From positions 1,488,001 to 1,552,000 of the forward strand of contig CBDHHD010000016.1 of the NCBI GenBank assembly GCA_965263285.1: DNA of 64,000 bases. Reading direction: 5' to 3'. The first letter of the stretch is position 1, and each line of letters opens with the position of its first letter. This stretch comes from JASGCP01 sp965263285. GTDB taxonomy: Bacteria; Bacteroidota; Bacteroidia; Chitinophagales; Chitinophagaceae. Positions 27,238 through 36,849 of this stretch are shown piece after piece. Made by a program: the position numbers and the translations under genes. Under the pieces are notes generated by a model. That model saw nothing but the letters and a program-made list of their open reading frames with translations. It searched no databases and was not told the origin of the DNA.

Positions 27238-28530
27238 ATGAAATGTTTATCTACTTTGCCTGAAACACTATTTGTAAATAATCGTATGCGATGTATGAAT
27301 AGCATACCCAATGGAGGTATAGCTATATTTGTATCGAATGGCATTTATCCTTTAAATGCAGATGCTGTGTATACTTTTCAACAAAATAGCACTTTGTTTT
27401 GGCTTACAGGCATTACACAAGAAAATACTGTTCTTGTATTACAACCAGATCATGCTAATAAAAATTTAAGAGAAGTATTGTTTATTCAAAAGGCTAATCC
27501 TTTATTAGAAAAATGGAATGGGGCATATTTGCAACCAGCGCAAGCCACGCTATTATCTGGTATTAAAATGGTGTTATTCGTAGAAGATATACAGTCTTAT
27601 TTGCCTAGCTGGATATATGATCATACATATATCTATTTGCATAGTAATGAGCATGAACGCAAATCGGAAAATGTCTTTCCTACAGAAGAAGAGAGGTGGA
27701 TGATAAAATTAAAAAAAGAATATCCACTTCATGTGTTTAGGAGATCATCGCCCATCATTAAACAGTTGAGAAGTGTAAAGACACAAGAAGAAATAGTAGC
27801 TATTAAAGAAGCGATTGCTATTACACAAATAACATTAGATAGGGTTTTACAATATATACATGAGGGATGTTCTGAGTATCAAATAGAAGCAGAAATTATT
27901 CATGCTTTTATGTTACAACAAGCTACGCCTGCATACGATTCTATTGTAGCAAGCGGAAAGAACGCTTGCACTTTACATTATATTAACAATACCGAGATGT
28001 GTAAATCAGGGGATTTAATTCTCATGGATTTTGGTGCAAGAAGAAATAATTATTGTGCCGATCTTACTCGCACCGTTCCCGTGAATGGCAAATTTTCTAA
28101 ACGACAAAAACAAGTATATGATGCGTGTTTGCATCTTCATAACTATGCCAAGTCTCTATTAAAACCAGGATTATACCTATCTGATTATACAAAGCAAGTA
28201 GGAGAAGAAGCAACGAAAAAATTTTTAGAAATAGGATTGCTAACTGTTGCTATGGTTGCCAATCAAGATAAAAATAACCCTGCCTATAAACAATTTCTAT
28301 ATCATGGTATTTCACATCATTTAGGTATTGATGTGCATGATATAGCCATGACGAGAACGCAGTTATTAGAGGGCATGGTGCTTACAGTAGAGCCTGGTAT
28401 CTATATTGCAGACGAAGGGATAGGTATTCGAATAGAGAATAATGTTGTTATTACAAAAGACGGAAATGAAGACTTGATGAAATCATTCCCTATTACAACA
28501 GAAGAAATAGAAAATTGTATGAAAAAATAG
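27238..28530 (+). CDS. pepP: Xaa-Pro aminopeptidase (aminopeptidase P)
   Basis: A 430-residue M24 metallopeptidase with the N-terminal aminopeptidase P domain (residues ~1-170) and the pita-bread catalytic domain. Metal ligands are visible in 'LILMDFGARRNNYCADLTRT' (two Asp), 'YHGISHHLGIDVHD' (His), 'TVEPGIYI' (Glu) and 'GIRIENNVVI' (Glu). It releases N-terminal residues preceding proline. It lies 12 bp after gdhA. Confidence 0.93.
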   Translation: MKCLSTLPETLFVNNRMRCMNSIPNGGIAIFVSNGIYPLNADAVYTFQQNSTLFWLTGITQENTVLVLQPDHANKNLREVLFIQKANPLLEKWNGAYLQPAQATLLSGIKMVLFVEDIQSYLPSWIYDHTYIYLHSNEHERKSENVFPTEEERWMIKLKKEYPLHVFRRSSPIIKQLRSVKTQEEIVAIKEAIAITQITLDRVLQYIHEGCSEYQIEAEIIHAFMLQQATPAYDSIVASGKNACTLHYINNTEMCKSGDLILMDFGARRNNYCADLTRTVPVNGKFSKRQKQVYDACLHLHNYAKSLLKPGLYLSDYTKQVGEEATKKFLEIGLLTVAMVANQDKNNPAYKQFLYHGISHHLGIDVHDIAMTRTQLLEGMVLTVEPGIYIADEGIGIRIENNVVITKDGNEDLMKSFPITTEEIENCMKK

Positions 28531-28540
28531 TCATTCTTGT

Positions 28541-29233
28541 ATGTTTAAAAAAATAATTATTAGATTTTTTTTATATTGTTTTTTAACTTCATTTGTTTAT
28601 ATATTGTATTGTAAATGGTTTTATCCCCCTATTACAATAACACAATTAAGTCATGCTTTTACATTAGGAATTCATCGCACTTATATCAATGAAGATCGTA
28701 TTCCTTATGATATTAAATTAGCTGCTATTGCTAGCGAAGACCAAGATTTTGCTGAGCATCATGGTTTTGACTGGAAATCATTAAGAACGAGTTTTACGAC
28801 ATCAAAAAAAAAACATAGAAAGTTATCTTTAGGTTCAGGGGCAAGTACCATTAGTCAACAAACTGCAAAGAATGTGTTTTTATGGCAAGGGGAGGGTATT
28901 ACTAGATATATTCGAAAAGGGTTAGAGTTCTATTTTACGGCTATGATAGAATTGATATGGGGTAAGAAAAGAATCTTAGAGGTGTATCTCAATGTAATAG
29001 AAATGGGTCAGGGTATCTATGGAGTAGAAGCAGCCTCTGAGCATTATTTTCATTATCCCGCTTCTCAACTTACTCGCAAACAATCTGCTATGATCATTGC
29101 TTGTTTACCTAATCCTAGAAGATTTTCTGTAGTGCCTCCTTCTGCAAGGGTCTTATGGAGATATCCTCAAATATTGCAACAAATGAATAATATAGAAGAT
29201 GACGATGATATTCAAGCTATTATTAGAAGGTAA
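28541..29233 (+). CDS. mtgA: Monofunctional peptidoglycan glycosyltransferase
   Basis: A 230-residue GT51 enzyme with an N-terminal membrane anchor (residues ~5-25) and no transpeptidase domain. 'AAIASEDQDFAEHHGFDW' carries the catalytic Glu; 'GASTISQQTAKNVFLWQG' is the second conserved block; 'KKRILEVYLNVIEMGQGIYGVEAAS' contains the second Glu. It polymerises lipid II into glycan strands at the outer face of the inner membrane. It is the last gene of the block begun by ccmC. Confidence 0.93.
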   Translation: MFKKIIIRFFLYCFLTSFVYILYCKWFYPPITITQLSHAFTLGIHRTYINEDRIPYDIKLAAIASEDQDFAEHHGFDWKSLRTSFTTSKKKHRKLSLGSGASTISQQTAKNVFLWQGEGITRYIRKGLEFYFTAMIELIWGKKRILEVYLNVIEMGQGIYGVEAASEHYFHYPASQLTRKQSAMIIACLPNPRRFSVVPPSARVLWRYPQILQQMNNIEDDDDIQAIIRR

Positions 29234-29290
29234 TAATTCTTTAATACTTTAGTATAAAAAATGGTGTGCAAGGAAAATCTATGTTATTAA

Positions 29291-29560
29291 GGCCACGGCT
29301 TTTTTTGAGGGGCTGGAAGCATGGATTATTACATACATATAAAACATGGAAATAATAGGAAATGTTTGATGGGGACTGCCCTCAGATAAAGAGCGTTACA
29401 AAACGAGGTGAGCGAAGCGACCAGCTCTCTCATTCATTCTCGCTAGCGTAGCGAGCCGTAGTTTTGTAGCTCTTTATCTGCAGGCTTGATTTTTTCTTTG
29501 TTTCTTTCTTTTGTATCAAGACAAAAGAAAGAAAAGGATATAAAGAAAATGTTTGTTTGT
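29291..29560. repeat. R440 repeat, partial copy
   Basis: Starts with the variant GGCCACGGCTTTTTTTGAGGG, then keeps the ggggactgccctcagataaagagcgttacaaaacgaggtg arm, a shortened core, the ctcgctagcgtagcgag palindrome, and the pyrimidine hairpin. The central ATGAATCGTTATGATGAGC arm and the right end are missing. It explains the 29234-29623 gap. Confidence 0.65.
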
Positions 29561-29623
29561 TTTTTATAGTTTATTTTTTATTAAGTACTAATTTACATTT
29601 TTTATTAGATAAAAAGATATAGC

Positions 29624-30256
29624 ATGATAAAAAATATTATTTTTGATTAAGGAGGAGTTATATTAGAGTTAGATGTAGAAAAAACAATATCTATATTTAA
29701 ATCATTTGGTATTTAAGTTCCACATATATTATATACAATAGAAAATCCAGTCTTGGAAAAATTATTGTATGGACTTGAATTAGGAGATTATACAGAATTA
29801 GAGTTTTATCATCATTTTAGAGATATATTTCAAACATCATTATCTGACGAAAAAATTAAAAATGCATGGAATGAAATGCTGTTAAATTTTACTCCTGAAA
29901 AAATAAAAACTTTATATCAATTAAAAGAAAAATACAAGATAATTTTATTTTCAAATACAAATATTATTCATGAGTATCAATTTAAAAATAAATTTAAAGC
30001 ACAATTTAATAAAGATATGAGCGGACCTATTCCATGCACTTTATTTTCTCATGTGATGAGGCTTAGAAAACCAGCTACAGAAGCATTTTGGCATATCTTA
30101 CAGAAACAATCACTCCTCCCCGAAGAAACATTATTTGTGGATGATTTGATTGCAAACATTAAAACAGCAAAAGCAATGGGACTACATGTTTGCCACTATC
30201 AACCCAGTACTTACTTACAACAAGTAGTAGATTATATTAATTCTATAAACGGATAA
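29624..30256 (+). pseudogene. HAD-family hydrolase pseudogene (two nonsense codons)
   Basis: From ATG 29624 the sequence reads MIKNIIFD-stop-GGVILELDVEKTISIFK, SFGI-stop-VPHIL and then 167 open codons to 30256. The first TAA replaces the Leu of the FDLGGV motif I (TTA to TAA) and the second another sense codon. Downstream motifs are kept: 'IILFSNTN' (motif II), 'RLRKPATEAFWHIL' (Lys) and 'TLFVDDLIANIKTAKAMGLHV' (motif IV), of the epoxide-hydrolase/YihX-like HAD type. With the nucleophile Asp cut off from the rest, the gene is most likely dead. Confidence 0.75.
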
Positions 30257-30395
30257 GAAATGATGGTTGATATGTGTTCAATCTTTTTTGTAACTACTCA
30301 GGTAGTAAAAAAATAATCATTTACGATAATGACAAAAGGTATTAATTTGCAAGGTAACTACTATCAAATTTCTTAGCTAACATATAATAATTGTT

Positions 30396-30776
30396 ATGGA
30401 GGAAATGAAAACAATAAGTAAGTTTGCGCGAGTACAATTTACTTTTGACTATCAAACAAGATTTAGAACAAAAGATAGTAGATTTAAAAGGAGCAATATT
30501 GTTTTTAAAAATGGGCGAGACAGCATCTTTCTATTTTTGTATAATCAATTTGTTCCACCAGATAATAATAGTTCAGAGAGAGCCATTAGAAATATAAGGG
30601 TAAAAACTAAAGTTTCTACATATTTTAGGAGATTAGTAGGTGCTAACAGATTCGCTGTTATAGGATCGGTTATTGATACCGCAATTAAAAATAATCAGCG
30701 TATCTTTAATGCTCTTTTTATAATCGTTAATTCATGGCTCTGTATATTTACACTACAAAAAATCATGAGTGCTTGA
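30396..30776 (+). pseudogene. IS66-family transposase C-terminal remnant
   Basis: A 126-codon frame whose middle reads 'FVPPDNNSSERAIRNIRVKTKVSTYFRRLVGANRFAVIGSVIDTAIKN', the C-terminal catalytic signature of IS66 TnpC transposases (D-N-n-x-S-E-R-A-I-R with the catalytic Glu). The other catalytic Asp residues and the zinc-finger domain are absent, so only about the last fifth of the gene remains. It lies directly upstream of the giant AT-rich gene. Confidence 0.75.
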
Positions 30777-30879
30777 AAATGCATTTACCCCTACATGAGT
30801 AGTTGCGATTATTTAAAAAGATGCTGATAAATATTTCAATAAAAACACTACTATATTTTGTGATATTTAAAATTATTTT

Positions 30880-32223
30880 ATGATTTGTCCTACTAATTAT
30901 AATCCAGAACTATTAGATGCTATAAAAAAGATTTTAGAAAATAATAATTCAAATGGCGGTAGATCATATAAAGAAATTGATATGAAATCTATTAAAGAGC
31001 ATATTGATAGTTTTAATAAAATTATTTTAGTTAATAAGATAACTAATTCAATAGAAAAAAATTTAAAATCATATATTGATAATTTTATAGCAGATGGTAA
31101 ATTAGATAGTATAGAAGAAGTACCTATGATATTTAAAGATGATGATTGGACTGATCAAATATCTGATGATGAAAAAAAGGTTATAGAAGAAACAAAAAAT
31201 GGTATATTAAAATTTGTAAAATATATAGATGATAAATTAGGTACTGACTTATATAATAAAACATTTAATGAATTATATAATTATGCAGGTGAAAAATTAT
31301 TAAATGGAACTGCTGATAATAGCTATGATAATAAGGATAAAGTAAAAGATTTGAATACAAATATAAAATTCTTACTTTCTCATATTAAAAATAAAGTTTC
31401 TTATTTTAAATACGATTATATAAAAAATAATTTATTAGATGTTGCTATTGGATTAGATTCAAATACATTTTTTGATAAGGATACATTTAAAAAATTAAAA
31501 GAAAATCCACAATTTAAAGATACTATTTTACCATCAATATTAGAATCTCAAAATATATTAAATTATTTAAAGCCAGCATTATCTATTTATTTTAATGAAA
31601 CAAAAGGTATAAATTTTAGAAGTAATGAAGAGTTTAATAAGGATAAAACATTGGGGAGATATAAAATAGCAAATTTGTTTAATAATAATATAGATCAAAC
31701 TGAAATAATAAAATCAATAATACAATCAAGAGTAAATAATCCAATAAATACATTTATAGAAAAAGAATTTAATGGATCTCCATTGGCAGGTGTTGAATTA
31801 AATGATAATGATTATGATGAATTTGAAACAATTGTAAAATCAATTAAAAATAATACAAAAAAAGAAAATTTTAAAGAAGATAAAGATTTTAAATCTGATT
31901 GGATTAAGGCAATGAATTTTATATATAAAAAATATGGTTTATCTAATAAAGAAGATAATATATTATATGAGAATATACCAACACCAGAAAGTATATTTAA
32001 TTTAATAAAAGATAAAAATCAAAAAAGAGATTTAGAAGAGTTTTTTGATAATTATAATTATAAAACTACTATGGTGTATGGTGATCCTACACTTCATAAA
32101 AATATATTATTTAATATATTTGATCCAAGATTTAAGTTTTTTAAAAAATATTTATTAATTTATTATCTGCAAAAGATAGTATATCTAAATTTTCAACAAG
32201 ATTTTTTAATGAAGGTTCTGTAA
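30880..32223 (+). CDS. Giant crAss-like phage RNA-polymerase-type protein, N-terminal part (frameshifted)
   Basis: 447 codons before a stop, in extremely AT-rich DNA with strong Asn/Lys/Ile/Asp bias unlike the flanking host genes. The predicted product is mostly helical with no signal peptide or recognisable domain. After FDPRFKFFKK (about residue 420) the frame changes its character; the continuation in the -1 frame (KIFINLLSAKDSISKFSTRFF...) is open through to the 1416-codon frame below. The joint is a T6A6 run at 32137-32148. The two frames are therefore best read as one gene of about 1,910 codons with a single-base indel; programmed slippage cannot be excluded. Function by itself unknown. 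Confidence 0.6.
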   Translation: MICPTNYNPELLDAIKKILENNNSNGGRSYKEIDMKSIKEHIDSFNKIILVNKITNSIEKNLKSYIDNFIADGKLDSIEEVPMIFKDDDWTDQISDDEKKVIEETKNGILKFVKYIDDKLGTDLYNKTFNELYNYAGEKLLNGTADNSYDNKDKVKDLNTNIKFLLSHIKNKVSYFKYDYIKNNLLDVAIGLDSNTFFDKDTFKKLKENPQFKDTILPSILESQNILNYLKPALSIYFNETKGINFRSNEEFNKDKTLGRYKIANLFNNNIDQTEIIKSIIQSRVNNPINTFIEKEFNGSPLAGVELNDNDYDEFETIVKSIKNNTKKENFKEDKDFKSDWIKAMNFIYKKYGLSNKEDNILYENIPTPESIFNLIKDKNQKRDLEEFFDNYNYKTTMVYGDPTLHKNILFNIFDPRFKFFKKYLLIYYLQKIVYLNFQQDFLMKVL

Positions 32224-35200
32224 ATAATCAACAAAAATATAATTATTCTAATACAACTATAAGAGATATTTTAAATCAAATAAAAAGTAAGGAATATTCC
32301 TTTGATAATTTAAGAAATAATTTAGGATATTATATACCAAGTGAAGATAATATTATTTTAAGAAGAATGAAAGGGATAAGTGCCGACAATCCTCTTACAA
32401 CAGTATCTGCGTTTGGTAAAAATTTAATAACTGAAATGACTAAGTCATCAAGAAGTTTAATTGATTATTTGATATATTCTTCTTTTGATCATGATGTTGT
32501 AGGTTCTAGGTATAAATTCGTTCCATTAGGATATACAGGAGATTCTCAATTATTGCATATTCTTGAATTACCAGAAATAAAAGATGTAAATGAAAAAAAA
32601 TCAATATTAAAAAGAATATTAGCAGAAGAGATATTTAATAGAGTTACATCAGGAAGAACAGGAGATGAAAATTTTCTTACATTTGGTGGTAATTTAATAT
32701 CTAAGGAAAATTTAGAATTGCAAAAATATAAAGATATATTAACAGGAAATAAATATAAAAATTCAGATAAAAGTAATTTTAAAGAAAAAGACATTCTATT
32801 ATCTGATATAAAAAAAGATTTAGAACCTATATTTGGTAATGTTTATGATGAAATATATAAATTAATTGCATCTTCTTCATCGGAAACAGAAAAAATGCTT
32901 TTAGATTATAAATCTAAAAATAATACAGTTACAATACCTAGAGAGAAAATAGATAAACATTTAGTATATGATTATGTTTTTAATAGAATAGTTGCAAAAC
33001 ATGAGTATCTTTCTTTAATGGGGACTAATATTTATAAGTATAAAGATTTAGATGATTTTTTTAAGAGAAGTCAATCATTATTTACTAGATACCAAAATCA
33101 AAATGTATCAAAGAATGAAAAGATAAAATATGCTGTTTTTGATCCAGGTAATGGCAAATATGATAAAGAAACTGATGGTGTTGTTTTTATGCATCCTAAT
33201 TTATCATCTAAGATTTTATATAATTTAGGTAAGCAAGATTCTCCAGATATAAATTCATATAATTACAATATGGCTCTTAAATTAGTTGGTATTGGTAATG
33301 GAGGTCAAATAAAAGCATCTTTTTTAGATACTAAGAATTATCCTCATATACAGAAATATATGGAAGTGAATGGTATTGATATGTTAGTACCTAAGAGTGC
33401 TATGAAAGTAAATATAGAGGATTCTCAAAAACCAAATGCTATTGAATCAGATACTATAAATACTTTATTTGAAGGAGGTATTGTTAATGAATTAGCTAAG
33501 AAAGATAAATCTAATGTTATTAAAGAAATGCCATTATATTTTTTAAAGCATCAACAGGAAGAGCATGTTGATATGAAAACAAAAGGAGATATGTTGTCTC
33601 AGGTAATTAATAATATGAATAAAATAAAATTAGAAAATATAAAATTTAGAAATGAAGATGTAAAATTTAAAGACTTTAATGAATTAATGGGGAAAGTTAC
33701 AAGAAAATTATTAGTTGATAATTTTAGTAACATATCAGATAACAAAAAATTTAAAGATTTATTTAATGAGGAAATAAAGAAATATGATCCATATACACAA
33801 AATGAATTAAAAAAAGTTATAGATAATCCTACTATTGCTATGGGGATGTCAGATGATGTATCAAAAATAATGATACCTATGTTAAATAAATATATAGGTA
33901 TAAAAATGAATAGAATTAAATATGCACAAGAGCCAGGAATATTTTTAAATAATAAGCAGGATATTGACGGTATAACATGGATTGATAATGATTTTAAAGA
34001 AGGTAATAAAGAAAGAAGTTACTTTACAAAAAATGAAGATGGCACTTATGAAGCATCAGTAGTTGTACCTTTTAATTTTAAAAATAATTATGGTGATAAT
34101 TTAAGATTATATAGGTATATAAATAAAGATGGTATTTTAGATATGAATAAAATAGATCCTGATATGTTAAATATTCTTTCTTTTCGTGTCCCTAATAATG
34201 GAAAGAATATGCAAATAAATTTAAAGATAGTTGGATTTACAAAAGAAAATTCAAGTAATATAATATATGTACCTCATGGTATAGCTGACCAGATGGGATC
34301 TGACTTTGGTATTGATGCTCTTTATAATTTCTTCAATGAATATGAAGTAGATAAAACAGGTAAATTAAATAAATATAAAAGTGAAGGATCTTTGAAAGAC
34401 ATTAATAATAATATGGATAATATGAATGATAAGGAATTAAAAAACCATTTATTAGATATGTACAGATCTATATTAACAAATCCGACAGTATATAAAGATT
34501 ATATTAATAAAAATTCAGAAGATGAATTAAATGTTTTAAAAGATACATTAGCGGATAGATTAAAAGGTAGATATAAAATTAGACAAATATCTGGTTCTCC
34601 CATAGTTGAGAGTATGTTTAAAGATAAGATGCAAGATGCTGATGCTGGTATTGGTATGAGTATATCTGCTATTGGTAGTATTAATACAATTATAGATGCT
34701 TTAAGATCAGATAATATTAAAGATGCTTTTAATTTTACTACAAAGGATGGCAAAAAATATGATATTAAAATTGGCGATCAGGTATTAAAACAAATGGGGG
34801 AGGGGATTACTTTGAAAGATAAAAAACTAACGAATATACAGATGATGAGTGCTATTAGCAACTATTTTTTAGATGCTATGAAAATGAAATATCAATTAGG
34901 TGAAATAAATATAACTAAGAGAACTACAAATGCATTTATGTCTTTATTAGGTATGGTAGATGAAAAAAGTAATGCATTGCCATTTGATACTATTATAAGT
35001 TTATTTGATAATAAATTATTAAGTGGTTTATTAGATATTAATAATGAAAAAATTGGGTCATTAACTAATACTATTAATAGTTTTATATACAAAAATAATG
35101 GCAACCCATTACAATTAATAAGTAGTATTAAAGATGTAGAAAATAATATAGAAATAGGTAATCAACCTAATTCTGATGACCATGTTAATGAGAATTCGCA

Positions 35201-36617
35201 AAATGAAATTGTAGAAAAAGACGACAATAAAATAGCATTAGATGATTTAATAAATAATCAATTAGAAATAACAAATGAATTATTAAAAAATTTAAAAAAT
35301 TTAAAAGACATAAAAGATATAAATAAAGAAAATATAGATCAATATATTCCTTATTTAACATTATTAAAAAATTTATTAGAGACTGGTCATGATGTATCTT
35401 TAATTAGAAATTTTGAAGGAATAATATCAAATAAATATAAAATTGATTCAAAGGTATTATTTCCTAAAATAAATAAGATGGATCAATTAAATTTTGAAGA
35501 CAATAGAACTGGCATATCAAATAAAGTATTAACTAAAATATTTTCACCAGATGGGTATCTTGGATATGTAAAAGATATATTACATCCTACATTAAAAGAT
35601 AAATTAATTAATTTTTCACTTTATCCTATTTATAATAATATAAATGATTTTATAAGTAAGAATGGTAATTTATTTAAAATGAAAAATGATAAATTATATC
35701 CAAATGATATATATATAATTATTAAATTATATCCAAGTGCTTTAAAGGGTATGATAAGATATAATGAAAAATTATTCCCTGATTTAACTAATGGAGATGA
35801 TAATATTTCTAATAGTAAAATGTATAGAGATATATTATTTAAACAATATTTATTAGGCGATAATACTAAAATGGAAGATAGTAATTTTAGTAAAAAACCA
35901 TTAAATTCAGAAGAAATATATGGGAAAGATAAAAATGGGAATATTGATTTTTCAAAAAGATATAGAAATGAAGGAGCATATGATGATAATGGCAAATATA
36001 TTTTAACTAAATATTCTAAAATTAATAACGAATGGGTTAAGGATGATAATGGTAAATATTATAGAGAAATTGTAGAAATTAAAAATCCATTTTCTATATC
36101 AAATAAATATATTGAATTAAATAAAAGTTTAAATAAAGATTATATTCCAGCATTAAAATATCTATGGTATGATTATAGTAAAAAAGAATCTTCTCTAAGA
36201 TTAAGAGGTATAGATTATGAATCTTCAGTAGAACAATTAACTGAGATAAAGAATTCTATTAGAAGCATAATAAATGGTGATATTAACCTTCCAAATGAGG
36301 CATTTAAAAATAATAAAGTATCAGATGAAGAAAAAGAAAATTTAAAAAATGATTTAAAAATATTTTTTAAGGCTTTATTAATGTCAGATAATATTAAATC
36401 AGAAATACAATTTACTTCTAATATATCAAGAATATTCCCAGAGAATTTATTATCTGAATATGGTGTTTTTAATGGTATAAAGGATTTGCAAGAAACATTA
36501 AATTCTAATAAAGGTGTAAAGGATAAATTTTTATATCATTTGATAGATTCTTATATAAAATCAAAAAATTATAAAGACAACTCTATTATATGGGATGAAG
36601 ATAATATTGAATTCTGA
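32145..36617 (+). CDS. Giant crAss-like phage virion RNA-polymerase-type protein, catalytic-like part
   Basis: Open from 32145, with the first ATG at 32367 giving 1,416 residues (numbering from there). Two segments resemble the double-psi barrels of gp66-like RNA polymerases of crAss-like phages. 'YMEVNGIDMLVPKSAMKVN' (residues ~332-349) has the pattern ..D.LV..SA.KV, with K343 and K347. 'LSFRVPNNGKNMQINLKIVGF', then 'IIYVPHGIADQMGSDFGIDAL' (~610-652), aligns with R(I/V)P..G...L(K/R)VV.F....I..P...Q.GSDFDID. The metal-binding DFDID is DFGID here (G648). About 750 further residues follow without recognisable motif. Such proteins are carried in phage virions to transcribe early genes. The call is from pattern recognition only. 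Confidence 0.5.
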   Translation, partial: KIFINLLSAKDSISKFSTRFFNEGSVNNQQKYNYSNTTIRDILNQIKSKEYSFDNLRNNLGYYIPSEDNIILRRMKGISADNPLTTVSAFGKNLITEMTKSSRSLIDYLIYSSFDHDVVGSRYKFVPLGYTGDSQLLHILELPEIKDVNEKKSILKRILAEEIFNRVTSGRTGDENFLTFGGNLISKENLELQKYKDILTGNKYKNSDKSNFKEKDILLSDIKKDLEPIFGNVYDEIYKLIASSSSETEKMLLDYKSKNNTVTIPREKIDKHLVYDYVFNRIVAKHEYLSLMGTNIYKYKDLDDFFKRSQSLFTRYQNQNVSKNEKIKYAVFDPGNGKYDKETDGVVFMHPNLSSKILYNLGKQDSPDINSYNYNMALKLVGIGNGGQIKASFLDTKNYPHIQKYMEVNGIDMLVPKSAMKVNIEDSQKPNAIESDTINTLFEGGIVNELAKKDKSNVIKEMPLYFLKHQQEEHVDMKTKGDMLSQVINNMNKIKLENIKFRNEDVKFKDFNELMGKVTRKLLVDNFSNISDNKKFKDLFNEEIKKYDPYTQNELKKVIDNPTIAMGMSDDVSKIMIPMLNKYIGIKMNRIKYAQEPGIFLNNKQDIDGITWIDNDFKEGNKERSYFTKNEDGTYEASVVVPFNFKNNYGDNLRLYRYINKDGILDMNKIDPDMLNILSFRVPNNGKNMQINLKIVGFTKENSSNIIYVPHGIADQMGSDFGIDALYNFFNEYEVDKTGKLNKYKSEGSLKDINNNMDNMNDKELKNHLLDMYRSILTNPTVYKDYINKNSEDELNVLKDTLADRLKGRYKIRQISGSPIVESMFKDKMQDADAGIGMSISAIGSINTIIDALRSDNIKDAFNFTTKDGKKYDIKIGDQVLKQMGEGITLKDKKLTNIQMMSAISNYFLDAMKMKYQLGEINITKRTTNAFMSLLGMVDEKSNALPFDTIISLFDNKLLSGLLDINNEKIGSLTNTINSFIYKNNGNPLQLISSIKDVENNIEIGNQPNSDDHVNENSQNEIVEKDDNKIALDDLINNQLEITNELLKNLKNLKDIKDINKENIDQYIPYLTLLKNLLETGHDVSLIRNFEGIISNKYKIDSKVLFPKINKMDQLNFEDNRTGISNKVLTKIFSPDGYLGYVKDILHPTLKDKLINFSLYPIYNNINDFISKNGNLFKMKNDKLYPNDIYIIIKLYPSALKGMIRYNEKLFPDLTNGDDNISNSKMYRDILFKQYLLGDNTKMEDSNFSKKPLNSEEIYGKDKNGNIDFSKRYRNEGAYDDNGKYILTKYSKINNEWVKDDNGKYYREIVEIKNPFSISNKYIELNKSLNKDYIPALKYLWYDYSKKESSLRLRGIDYESSVEQLTEIKNSIRSIINGDINLPNEAFKNNKVSDEEKENLKNDLKIFFKALLMSDNIKSEIQFTSNISRIFPENLLSEYGVFNGIKDLQETLNSNKGVKDKFLYHLIDSYIKSKNYKDNSIIWDEDNIEF

Positions 36618-36849
36618 TTCATTCTGGATTCTGATTCTGGCTAAATCCTTATTTATAGTCCCTAAGTTTAAAGGGGTAGGGGGACATCTATAAACTAAAA
36701 AAATATTATAGTATTTTGTAGGCAAGAAGAATTCATAGAGTTTATTTTTCCCATTTTCCATTTTTCATTTTCAACTTTCCATTTATTCATACAACAATAC
36801 GCTTTTTTGTAGTACATTGCAGGTTATAATTTATATTACTATATAACAC
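36618..36849. other. Junction between island and host genes
   Basis: Begins with a small direct repeat (attctgattc...attctggattctgattctgg) overlapping the giant gene's stop codon, then 'tagtccctaagtttaaagggg' and a run of ttttccattttcc-like repeats. No gene, tRNA or clear attachment site could be identified. Confidence 0.35.

Noticed and set aside
29624..29752. Stop-codon reassignment (TAA read as sense)
   Set aside because: TAA terminates many intact genes here (e.g. ppk1, nuoH), so the two TAA codons are nonsense mutations.
32130..32160. Confident call of programmed -1 frameshifting in the giant gene
   Set aside because: The run is not an in-phase X_XXY_YYZ heptamer on zero-frame codons and no stimulatory structure was evident; a plain indel is simpler.
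30880..36617. Calling the island a complete prophage
   Set aside because: No capsid, terminase, portal, integrase or lysis gene is present; only one phage-like gene beside an IS66 remnant.
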